From Eutrophocola sp965661105 (GTDB lineage Bacteria; Pseudomonadota; Gammaproteobacteria; Pseudomonadales; Pseudohongiellaceae): a stretch of DNA of 64,000 nt. Under the pieces are notes generated by a model, which had not been told where the DNA came from, searched no databases, and saw nothing but the letters and a program-made list of their open reading frames with translations. Numbering within the stretch: position 1 is the first letter of the stretch; each line of letters begins with the position of its first letter. Shown here one piece after another: positions 50,383 through 58,245 of this stretch. The stretch covers positions 9,187-73,186 of the forward strand of contig CBFICR010000007.1 of assembly GCA_965661105.1 (NCBI GenBank). The letters run 5' to 3'. A program made the translations under genes and the position numbers.

Positions 50383-53051
50383 GGCTCGCCCTCGTAAAAC
50401 TGACGCAGGTAATAACTCACTGCCCGTATCTGGGACTCTGACAGACGATCGGTCCAGGGCGCCATGGAAGAACCTTCCACCCCGTTGTTCAATACCCGCA
50501 CACTTTCGCCAAGTGTTGGCCTTTGATTTCTAAAATCGGTAGGGGCTATTTGCAACTGGCTGGCAGCAAAACCCTGACCGCTACCGTCAGCTCCATGACA
50601 CTGAACACAGTTATTTTGATAAACCTGCTCCCCGGTTTGCAATTGCCCCGGCGCTGGTGGTGGTGTTGACTCTTGTGCAGTAAACGCTTTCACATAATTT
50701 GCCAGCGCATTAAGACCATTTACCGGGATATCCCGCCAGGCCGGCATTGCTGTGCCGGGCACACCATGCCAGAGCACTTGCGCCAGACGCTGCTCAGTAA
50801 AAGCATATTGAGTCAGATTCGTCGGTCGTGGTAGCAGCCAGTCTGCTGCCGGGCCATTCCCGGTACCGTTATCACCATGACAACCTGTACATAAAGTCAG
50901 CCAAAGCTTCTTTCCTGTTTCCTGACCTTCTGGCATAGCGCCACTGTCAAGTATCGGGGTTTCTCCTGATGCCCGGGCCAACCCGGGATGCGCATTCAGC
51001 GACGGCGAGCTCACAGCCATTTGCGCCCATTTATGCTCGGGGTAAAGCGCCCTTACATTTTCATCCGCATCAGGCCATGCCAGCTCCCTTGCTCTGCCCA
51101 GTGACTCAAGGTACGCCACCAGATCCAGGGCCTCCTGTTTAGGCTGATCAACACTGCCATTAAAAAAGGCATTGTAGGACGGCATGATTGACCAGGGCAC
51201 TACACTGCGGGGCGCGAACAAATGCGCCAGATGCCAGTCACGATTGCGGGTGCCGCTGCTGCGCGACAGGTCTGGCCCAACGCGTCGGGTGCCCCACATA
51301 TGGGGTGTATCAAACTGACCTTCCCAGGCCAGCGTGGGTGCGCCAAAGCGCTTGATGTCCGCATCGGTGTAACGTATCTGCTGGGTATGACAGTAGGAAC
51401 AACCTTCGCGCGCATAGATTTTTCTGCCGCGGGCTTCCGAGTCAGACAAGGCGTAAAGATCAGCAGGCGACATGGCCGCAATCTGCTGGTCCAGCTCCTT
51501 TCCGGGCCAGACGCCCAGCAACATCACTGAGAGAATGAAAAAACCTATGGCGGCACTAGCCGCGACCCGGTAGGACATGCGTAAAAAGTGCGCCGGCGAC
51601 GCTGCAGCTTCATTGCCATTCAGCCCGGCACCGGTATTACCATGGGCCTGTTCTTCGCGCTGACTCGCCAGCAGTTTTACACCTGCGCCTTTTTCCCCAC
51701 TGCACAAACCGTAAAACAGCAGGATGAAACCGGCCACAATGGGGATGGATGAAAGTGAGCGAATGAGCCAGTAAGGTCTGGACTGCTGAACCGACTCATA
51801 CCAGGGCGAACCGTTTTGCCAAAGTTCGGCCTGCACCAGGCCGGCAATGGTGAGATCGATAACCATGATGCTGATGCCAATCACCAGCAGCCAGAATGAC
51901 AGCGCCAGTGCACCCGCGTTATAGCGCGCCCAGGGGATTCGTTGCCAGCTGTGAATAATGCCACCAATACCGGCAAAGGTGGCAAAGCCAAGCATGGCGA
52001 GATGGGAATGGCCAATGACCCAGTCGGTAAAATGCACCACCTGGTTCAGTGACATTTGTGCCTGCAAGGCACCCTGCACGCTGACAATGAGATAAAAGAT
52101 TATGGCTAGCAGAACAAAGCGCAAACCGATATCTTTTTTTAGCATGGCTGATCCACGCAAGGACATCAGCAGATTGGTGACCACGATAATCACGATCACG
52201 CCCAGTAATGCGGAGGCTGCAATTGCCCCCAACTGGGCCGCCATGGGAATCACCGAGAACACATAGTGATGGGTGCCATTGAGGGGGTAGAGAAAAAACA
52301 GCCCCCAGAATCCCAGCATGGAAAGGAAATGACTAAAAATGGGTCTGCCGGTAACCGCAGGAATCACAAAATAAAGAATCGCCAACGCCAGCGGGGTGAC
52401 AAACAGCCCCACAGCATCATGAATCCAGAGACCGGTAAAGGCAGCACTTTCTGCCCCCGGCACCAGTTCCGGAATGATGTTGCCCATGGGATAGGCCAGC
52501 AGGGTAAACACCAGTGCACCGATGATATACCAGCTCGATACATAGAGATCTTCCAGGCCATTTTTGAAAAATGGTGGCAGGAACTGGATGCCTGCCATTA
52601 ACAGGGCCGTAATCACAAAGACATCAATAACAAGCGGAAATTCTGCCCACTCAATAGGCTGGCTGACGCCACTGAGCACCAGCAACCAGCCCGGCAGCAT
52701 GACGACAAAATTCCATACCCCGAATAACCAGCGACCCAGATTGTGGCTGAAAACCCTTCGGCCGGTGAGAACCGGTATAGCATGATAGAGAAAGGCCAGG
52801 AAGGCATTGCCCAGCCAGCCCAGCATGATGCCCTGGGTATGGGCATAGCGCATTCGACCCCAGGCCATGGAGTGCCAGGAGCCCAATGCATCAGGCAGGA
52901 AGAATTGCAGGGAAATGACGATGCCAAACAGAATCGCGAACAGCACACAGACCAGCGCGGCTATGCTGTGGGCATAGACCAGTCCGGTATCTACCAGGCC
53001 GTCCGCAGAGCTTTCTCTGACCGGGCGGGAAGCCCTGAATACTTCACTCAT
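50379..53051 (-). CDS. cbb3-type cytochrome c oxidase, CcoN-CcoO-CcoP triple fusion
   Basis: An 890-residue single chain. Residues 1-455 form the CcoN core: His71 and His350 fit the low-spin haem b ligands, His348 the high-spin haem, and His211, His261 and His262 the CuB site. Tyr255 stands 44 residues after His211, the spacing of the His-Tyr crosslink of cbb3 oxidases. After a linker and one membrane helix (about 494-514), a CcoO-like monohaem part carries CSYCH at 551-555 with the typical TQQIRYTDADIKRFG tail. Two CcoP-like cytochrome domains follow, with CTGCH (721-725) and CVQCH (815-819). In most bacteria these are three separate proteins. It would reduce O2 with high affinity using its own haem c wire. 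Start and stop overlap the flanking genes by 4 bp each. Confidence 0.92.
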   Translation of the reverse strand: MSEVFRASRPVRESSADGLVDTGLVYAHSIAALVCVLFAILFGIVISLQFFLPDALGSWHSMAWGRMRYAHTQGIMLGWLGNAFLAFLYHAIPVLTGRRVFSHNLGRWLFGVWNFVVMLPGWLLVLSGVSQPIEWAEFPLVIDVFVITALLMAGIQFLPPFFKNGLEDLYVSSWYIIGALVFTLLAYPMGNIIPELVPGAESAAFTGLWIHDAVGLFVTPLALAILYFVIPAVTGRPIFSHFLSMLGFWGLFFLYPLNGTHHYVFSVIPMAAQLGAIAASALLGVIVIIVVTNLLMSLRGSAMLKKDIGLRFVLLAIIFYLIVSVQGALQAQMSLNQVVHFTDWVIGHSHLAMLGFATFAGIGGIIHSWQRIPWARYNAGALALSFWLLVIGISIMVIDLTIAGLVQAELWQNGSPWYESVQQSRPYWLIRSLSSIPIVAGFILLFYGLCSGEKGAGVKLLASQREEQAHGNTGAGLNGNEAAASPAHFLRMSYRVAASAAIGFFILSVMLLGVWPGKELDQQIAAMSPADLYALSDSEARGRKIYAREGCSYCHTQQIRYTDADIKRFGAPTLAWEGQFDTPHMWGTRRVGPDLSRSSGTRNRDWHLAHLFAPRSVVPWSIMPSYNAFFNGSVDQPKQEALDLVAYLESLGRARELAWPDADENVRALYPEHKWAQMAVSSPSLNAHPGLARASGETPILDSGAMPEGQETGKKLWLTLCTGCHGDNGTGNGPAADWLLPRPTNLTQYAFTEQRLAQVLWHGVPGTAMPAWRDIPVNGLNALANYVKAFTAQESTPPPAPGQLQTGEQVYQNNCVQCHGADGSGQGFAASQLQIAPTDFRNQRPTLGESVRVLNNGVEGSSMAPWTDRLSESQIRAVSYYLRQFYEGEP

Positions 53052-53737
53052 CCCGCATACAACAGACTGTATCCGTATTCCTGGGCTCGCGTCATGCCCA
53101 TAACACCGGCTGGCACAAAGCGGGCATTGGGAATGGCACCTGCCATTATCTCGGCTACCACATCGTCAGTTTCCTGACCGGTACTGCCAGCGATCATACC
53201 GGCAATACCACGGGTCGCCGTGGCACAAATTGCAAAATGGACTCCTCTATCCACCATGGAAGGGATACTGGCTCTGGCAAATGGTCCGCTGGCAATATTC
53301 AAAATATTTCGTTTTGGCACTTCTTTGGTTTCAGGATCAGTGAGCTGCATGCGGCCATTGAGTAATTCACCGTACTTTTCCCAGATCGCATCGCCATAAC
53401 CAAAGGCTGTTGAACCATGTCGATAGCAAATAATCATGGCGTAATCTTCATCGGCTCCATCGTAGGCATTCTCATGGGCATTGAGGATATTCATGCCATA
53501 ACGCAAGGCATCCTGACCGCCTGATACCGTGGAAGTATCAATAAAAACCCGATGGTTTCCGGGAATCTGTTCAAACCAGGCATCATCAGCATGGCGTGCA
53601 GGTTGAAAGCTTGTCGCCCCTGTTTGCGCCCGGGCCTGAGGTGAAGCCGCCGTGACAGCAAGTCCCGCTACCACCGCTCCCATGCCGGCCATTACCGCCC
53701 GGCGTTGTACTTTTTCATCATCTGTTTTTTTCATCAT
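53048..53737 (-). CDS. DsrE/DsrF-like sulfur-relay protein with Tat-like signal
   Basis: A 229-residue protein starting MMKKTDDEKVQRRAVMAGMG, where RRAVMAG resembles a twin-arginine signal, cleaved near QARAQ. I chose the ATG at 53737 because AAGGT stands six bases upstream; an ATG at 53758 would add seven residues. The domain resembles DsrE/F proteins: RVFIDTSTVSGGQDALRYGM, DYAMIICYRHGSTAFGYG, GVHFAICATATRGIAG and the C-terminal FVPAGVMGMTRAQEYGYSLLYAG, a pattern common in secreted DsrE-like proteins. Cys residues in ICYRHG and FAICATA could carry sulfur. Its stop overlaps the oxidase start by 4 bp, so it leads the operon. Fold assignment is from memory. Confidence 0.72.
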   Translation of the reverse strand: MMKKTDDEKVQRRAVMAGMGAVVAGLAVTAASPQARAQTGATSFQPARHADDAWFEQIPGNHRVFIDTSTVSGGQDALRYGMNILNAHENAYDGADEDYAMIICYRHGSTAFGYGDAIWEKYGELLNGRMQLTDPETKEVPKRNILNIASGPFARASIPSMVDRGVHFAICATATRGIAGMIAGSTGQETDDVVAEIMAGAIPNARFVPAGVMGMTRAQEYGYSLLYAG

Positions 53738-53900
53738 GGTTACCTTGTAAATTGCCATCCCGATTTTCTGATAGATTTTCAGGTTTTACTGGAATTTGAG
53801 AGAAACCTGACCATCAATGCGCGGATAGTATAAAACGAATCGAGGAAGAAGCAGACACTTTGCCATAGAAAATGCCTGCTTTCCCTTACAAAAGAACAGA

Positions 53901-54491
53901 TTAATCGCTGATAACGATATTAATCGCCTTCGGGGTATAAATCAGCGCGCCCCCATTGGCCATATAACCCACTGCCATCCTGTGGGCACCAGCCTGGAGA
54001 TTACCTTCAAAAATGATAATTGAATGTGACGCTAGCAGGGGCTCGACTATTTCTGCAGCACCCAGACTGCCAAGTTTCAGGTCCCAGGATTCAAAATTTC
54101 CATCGCTGTTCAGAAAAGACCACTGTTGCTTGCCATCTATCAGGGACAGCAAAACAACAATCAGTTGCCCGTCAGTGCCTACATCAGAAGTATCAGGATT
54201 GATCTGTGCAATGATAGTAATAAAGTCATCTGCAACAAAACTGTTGCCATAGGCTGGCTCACCAGAGGCGGAATAGGCTCCCGCGGCAAAACCGGCATCA
54301 GTCGAAGAAACTCCCCTGACTCTGCTTGCTGGTGGCACCGGACCCTCAGGGGGAGGGACAGACTCATGCACCTGCTGGCTGCCCCAGTTGGATTCACCCC
54401 AATTACTCTCGCCCCAGACCAGAGCACTGGCTGAAGCGCTAAAAGTTGTCAGCAGGACAACTAGTGAAATGTTTTTTAAAAAAATATTCAT
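53901..54491 (-). CDS. Secreted protein with a C-terminal domain shared with the metalloprotease at 61505
   Basis: A 196-residue protein with a signal peptide ending near SASA, a short tandem motif (WGESNWGESNWGS) and a Pro-rich linker. The domain (about 60-170) includes FVADDFITIIAQINPD, DVGTDGQL, WSFLNSDGNFESWD and LGAAEIV. The same pattern forms the last visible part of the protein encoded at 61505-64000 (FVTGDFISIIGEVSPD, DVGTDGEL, FLNEDGLFEDWD, LGAAKIV). It is therefore a free-standing version of an exported accessory domain. I do not know its function; binding to surfaces or polysaccharides is possible. The neighbour at 54569 is also a secreted orphan. Confidence 0.75.
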   Translation of the reverse strand: MNIFLKNISLVVLLTTFSASASALVWGESNWGESNWGSQQVHESVPPPEGPVPPASRVRGVSSTDAGFAAGAYSASGEPAYGNSFVADDFITIIAQINPDTSDVGTDGQLIVVLLSLIDGKQQWSFLNSDGNFESWDLKLGSLGAAEIVEPLLASHSIIIFEGNLQAGAHRMAVGYMANGGALIYTPKAINIVISD

Positions 54492-54568
54492 AAAATCTCC
54501 ACCAGGAATTGATTATTTCTTTCTGGCTCTCGCTCAGGAGAAATAATGCTCAGCTGCAACGCTCTTAA

Positions 54569-55165
54569 TCAGTTTGTCCTGACACCTATAACGAGTGTAC
54601 TTTCAGACTCATCGGCGTCTTCATAGGGACCATAGAGAAACTCACTAAACACTATTACGTTGCCATCCGCAGATACAGTAAAAGTAAAATCTTCACTGGT
54701 TGTAATGGTGCTACCTGTTTGTACCCAGGTTCCTGTCAAGCTGACCGGTTCATTCTGGATCAACAGTGTCAGTTCATTATTATCAGTATTTAAAGCCGCA
54801 TCATTCTCTGTACCACTTACCTGAAATGTGCCATTGCTGTTAAAGGTAGCCGTATACTGATCCGTGAGGTTGGCAGTAGAGGAATAATTTGCAGCATCAC
54901 CACGGTTAATAATGCCGATGGAATTTAGCTGATATGTCTTCCCCGATACACTGTTACTATTCTGGTTGCTCGCCTCAAGCGATGCCAGACGGGCTGCATT
55001 ATCATTAATTGCATCTATCAAGGCCTGAAAATTGGCATTTACCTCCTGAGCAACAGCCGGTGTGCCATCTTCAAAAGTAGTAACGCTGGACCCATCAACC
55101 TCATCGGCGCTTGCGTGTGATATGAAAAAAAATAAAGGCGCAACTAATAGTAATTTCAGTCTCAT
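54569..55165 (-). CDS. Secreted hypothetical protein with short coiled-coil
   Basis: A 198-residue protein with a signal peptide (about 1-20, ending SHASA). A segment PAVAQEVNANFQALIDAINDNAARLASLEA follows in two parts and is predicted to be a short trimer-forming coiled coil, as seen in surface and tail-fibre-like proteins. A beta-rich, Thr/Ser/Asn-rich domain extends to the end (TSEDFTFTVSADGNVIVF). I recognise no named family. It lies 77 bp upstream of the preceding secreted gene in the same direction, so co-expression is possible. Confidence 0.65.
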   Translation of the reverse strand: MRLKLLLVAPLFFFISHASADEVDGSSVTTFEDGTPAVAQEVNANFQALIDAINDNAARLASLEASNQNSNSVSGKTYQLNSIGIINRGDAANYSSTANLTDQYTATFNSNGTFQVSGTENDAALNTDNNELTLLIQNEPVSLTGTWVQTGSTITTSEDFTFTVSADGNVIVFSEFLYGPYEDADESESTLVIGVRTN

Positions 55166-55484
55166 AATCTCTTCCTGCTCAGGTTAGCTGTTTGTGTTTG
55201 AAAAAGTGGGGTTTTATTCGAATAAACCACTTACTTTTTTAATTATCAGGCAGGTAAGCAAGGTCACTTTTGACATTAGTCAATTGGACATGAATTCACC
55301 GTAACCGTTAAAAAAACACAACGGACCTGAATCATCAACCAAGGCTTAAGAGGAAAAGTGGAAGGGGATAAAGTTAATTGTGAAATAAAATAAACGAAGA
55401 AATCCGGGGAAACAGGGATGTCATGTGAAGGCAAACCGCGCGTATGGCTCGCATGTAAGAGGAATCATGCAACGGAAATTTCAA
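55166..55484. other. Intergenic region with a bidirectional terminator-like hairpin
   Basis: In this 319-bp spacer, AAGTGG plus TTTATT (55204-55218, with a 3-base bulge) pairs with AATAAACCACTT (55221-55232). Six T follow on the plus side (55235-55240) and five A precede on the minus side, so it could stop transcription in both directions, for example from the DUF2256 gene. Nothing else recognisable was seen. Confidence 0.45.
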
Positions 55485-55673
55485 TCAGAATTCATCTTCC
55501 ACACTGGCCGCTGCACAAAGATTGCCGGGGACTTTGGATCTGGCCTGACGCTTGCAACGTTCACTGCAATATTTCACTTCGTCCCAGCAACGCCACCATT
55601 TTTTGCGCCATGTAAAAGAGCGCTGACAGTGCTGACAGATCTTTTCAGGCAGACTAGCCTTGTGGTGAGCCAT
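55485..55673 (-). CDS. DUF2256 small cysteine protein
   Basis: A 62-residue protein with the DUF2256 signature KICQHCQRSFTWRKKWWRCW and WDEVKYCSERCKRQA, giving two CxxC/CxxxC pairs that probably bind zinc. Members are widespread in aquatic bacteria; function is unknown to me. It starts 20 bp after the stop of the glutathione-peroxidase-like gene, so it is probably in the same transcript. Confidence 0.87.
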   Translation of the reverse strand: MAHHKASLPEKICQHCQRSFTWRKKWWRCWDEVKYCSERCKRQARSKVPGNLCAAASVEDEF

Positions 55674-55693
55674 TGCGGAGCTTGCTCGTTCTA

Positions 55694-56287
55694 TTAAAGT
55701 ACTGACTCAATAGCGGCCTGCAGCTTTTTGCTGTCAGGCTCAACACCACTGCGGAACAGTTCAATAACATTACCGTCTTTATCGACCAGATATTTATTAA
55801 AGTTCCAGTTGGGTCGTTTTGTTTCATTGGCCAGATGCTGAAATACAGGATGCGCATCGGATCCTTTAACATTGATGACATCAGTCATGGAAAAAGTTAC
55901 ACCATGGTTGATGTAACAAATATCCGCTGTTTTTGCGGCATCATCATCTTCCTGATTAAAGTCATCAGAAGGGAAGCCGACTACTACCAGGCCCCGGTCC
56001 TTGTAACGTTGATAAAGCGCCTCAAGGCCGGTGAACTGGTAGGTATAGCCACAGTAGCTGGCAGTATTGATGAGCAGTACCGGCTTTCCGGCTGTTTGAG
56101 CACACAGATCTATTACCTGGCTGGAATGCAACTGATTAAGCTTATGATCCAGCCAGGGCGCACAGCTTGGCTCGCCGCTTCCTGCCGCATGCATTTCAGA
56201 CTGGGCCAAGGCGAAGGGACTGGCAAGGCAGGAACCCATTATGAAAAGCAATGGAAAGACTAATCTAAGTTCAGCCTGTTTAGTCAT
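55694..56287 (-). CDS. Glutathione peroxidase-like thiol peroxidase, exported
   Basis: A 197-residue protein in the glutathione peroxidase family. The start at 56287 (MTKQAEL) has CGGAGAA nine bases upstream; an earlier ATG at 56335 is unlikely. A signal peptide core (LVFPLLFIMGSCLASPFALAQ) precedes the catalytic block NTASYCGYTYQFTGLE with Cys79 as peroxidatic residue. The second block, GFPSDDFNQED, is modified from the usual FPCNQFGxQE but keeps a Gln; NWNFNKYLVD supplies the Trp/Asn. Known for the family: reduction of H2O2 or lipid peroxides using thioredoxin or glutathione. The signal suggests a periplasmic form. Confidence 0.87.
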   Translation of the reverse strand: MTKQAELRLVFPLLFIMGSCLASPFALAQSEMHAAGSGEPSCAPWLDHKLNQLHSSQVIDLCAQTAGKPVLLINTASYCGYTYQFTGLEALYQRYKDRGLVVVGFPSDDFNQEDDDAAKTADICYINHGVTFSMTDVINVKGSDAHPVFQHLANETKRPNWNFNKYLVDKDGNVIELFRSGVEPDSKKLQAAIESVL

Positions 56288-56411
56288 GATCAAAATTCTC
56301 CGATAGCCAGGGTGACGACCTGTATTAATATACAACTATGTACGTCTGAAAGCCCTGGCAGGATTACATCGAACCTGGCTCGCGCTTGATCATTATCGAA
56401 TAATTAATATC

Positions 56412-57830
56412 TCACTGTTGCGCAGCCAGTCGTACGACAATTTCATGGTAGGCCTGCACGAATTTATAGAGCTCCTGCTCAAGTATCCGCTCCTGATCAC
56501 TGTGAGCCCCATAACCCAGCGGACCATCCTCGCGATCGATACCGGGTCCGACGCCATAACAACTCACACCCATGGCACGTACATAACTCATGTCGGTAGC
56601 GCCGGTACTCATTCTCGGAATCACGGGCACGCCATAGTGCTCACCATAAACCTGTTCAATAACACGAAATGCTTCGGTATCCAGGCTCACTGCGGCGCTT
56701 GGGCGCACCAGGGCATCATCCCAAATCACTTCGATAGTTTCATCGTCCACTACTGTGGCAATGGCTTCAAGGAAGCTGTCAAAATCCTGTTCCGGCAACA
56801 GTCGCACGTCCAGGGAAGCGCTGCCTGCAGAAGGGATAACATTGTAGCGATAACCAATATTCATGATGGTTGGCGTAACGGTATTGTGCAGTAGTGCAGC
56901 TGTAGCCGGCTCGTTGTCCAGCATCCAGAGCATGGCTTCTTCGGCTGCGCGAGAGCCCGGATTCAGCAGAGCCCGATAGCGGGCGGCGGCCTCGGGGGAA
57001 GAAATGTCGGCAAGACGCGCCAACATGGTGGTCGTGGTATCACTCAAACGAACAGGCTCCTGCCATTCCGCCAGGGCGGTAATCGCCTGACCCAGGCGCA
57101 CCACGGCATTGTTGCGCGTGGGGACCGAACCATGTCCAGCCACGCCGGTCACGTTGAGCACCGCTGTGCGGCGTTTCTTTTCACCGGACTGGATGCCGGC
57201 AAACAGTGCCTCACCGTTTTCGCGGGTTACGCTGCCACCTTCGGCCAGACAGTACTGGGCATCAATAGCATCGGGATGCTCACTGGTCATAAACTCGATA
57301 CCCCACTGCACACCCCCTTCCTCACCAGCCTCGGCAAGAAAGATCACATCACGGTCCAGCGCCACGCCACTGCGTTTCAACAACAGCATGGTCATCAGTG
57401 AAGCCACCAGATTGTCCTTGTCGTCGACCACGCCCCGACTATAAATCCACTTGTCATCCAGCGTGCCGCCAAATGGCGGAAAACTCCATTTTTCCGGATC
57501 AACGGTGACCACATCCAGATGCGCCATCAACAGCAGCGGTTGCTTGCTGCCATTACCCCGCAGTCGGGCTACCAGATTGGCGCGCGCAGGATCACGGCTG
57601 TAGATTTCCACATCAATGCCTTCAGCAGTAAGAATGTCTGCCAGTTGTTCAACCAGCACGGTTTCGTTGCCTGGCGGATTGGAGGTATCGACACGAAGCA
57701 TGTCCTGAAAGCGTGCCAGGGTTTCCTGATTAATAACGTCCCAATCTGGCTCAGCTGCGTTCGTATTGATGAACAACACGCTGAAAATAATCGATGTCAG
57801 TGTTTGACCAACTATTCTGATAAATGGCAT
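56412..57830 (-). CDS. M20 family metallopeptidase, exported
   Basis: A 472-residue M20 dizinc peptidase with a signal peptide (about 1-25, ending NTNAAEP). Metal-binding blocks are LMAHLDVVTVDPEKW (His and Asp), SRGVVDDKDNL (Asp), FLAEAGEEGG (Glu-Glu) and a C-terminal GAHSD segment. The central dimerisation domain interrupts the catalytic domain, with GHGSVPTRNNAV as its recognisable entry. Such enzymes cleave dipeptides or deacylate amino acids; the substrate cannot be read from sequence. The gene is divergent from an M1 aminopeptidase gene, so the area is rich in exported peptidases. Confidence 0.9.
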   Translation of the reverse strand: MPFIRIVGQTLTSIIFSVLFINTNAAEPDWDVINQETLARFQDMLRVDTSNPPGNETVLVEQLADILTAEGIDVEIYSRDPARANLVARLRGNGSKQPLLLMAHLDVVTVDPEKWSFPPFGGTLDDKWIYSRGVVDDKDNLVASLMTMLLLKRSGVALDRDVIFLAEAGEEGGVQWGIEFMTSEHPDAIDAQYCLAEGGSVTRENGEALFAGIQSGEKKRRTAVLNVTGVAGHGSVPTRNNAVVRLGQAITALAEWQEPVRLSDTTTTMLARLADISSPEAAARYRALLNPGSRAAEEAMLWMLDNEPATAALLHNTVTPTIMNIGYRYNVIPSAGSASLDVRLLPEQDFDSFLEAIATVVDDETIEVIWDDALVRPSAAVSLDTEAFRVIEQVYGEHYGVPVIPRMSTGATDMSYVRAMGVSCYGVGPGIDREDGPLGYGAHSDQERILEQELYKFVQAYHEIVVRLAAQQ

Positions 57831-58245
57831 TGCTTACTCCGCTGTTAAAAAAAAGAGCTGAAAACTCTTCTTCATTTTAAAAACTTTTTTGACAGGAATA
57901 TAAAACTGGCACTAATTATGTATGGCATTGAGTGGCTTGTTAACAGGAGATTGTGATACTCCTGAAAATAATGACTTCCTGGAAACATGTTGCACCGGGA
58001 TTGTGCGTTTATGTCTGAAAAGGGCTGATTTTGCGCCATATCGATACATATTCCCGGGCAACCAGAAAATGAAAAATTGTCCAGGCTTAAACAAACAAAA
58101 ACTAGTTGAGCGATGAAATGATATTTTGAACGTTTACTCGCTCATGAATACCCCACGTGTCTTTTTGTCGTTATACTTTCGTCAGCCGTCAGGTTTATCG
58201 ACACTCAGGCCTGAGTCACCAAAATATCCAGACAGGGATCACTAT
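57831..58245. other. Divergent intergenic region between M20 and M1 peptidase genes
   Basis: 415 bp. TTGACA at 57889-57894 with TAATTA 18 bases later is a weak sigma-70-like pair on the plus strand. A TTG at 58126 could extend the M1 protein by 40 residues but would place non-signal sequence first. No stable hairpin or RNA gene was recognised. Confidence 0.35.

Noticed and set aside
50379..53051. Apparent loss of the crosslinked active-site Tyr in the CcoN part (FSHFLS where standard CcoN has YSYRLS)
   Set aside because: Counting 44 residues from the CuB His (His211) lands on Tyr255 in FFLYPLNGTHH, which is the crosslink position of cbb3 oxidases. The YSYRLS tyrosines are not the crosslinked one, so the site is intact.
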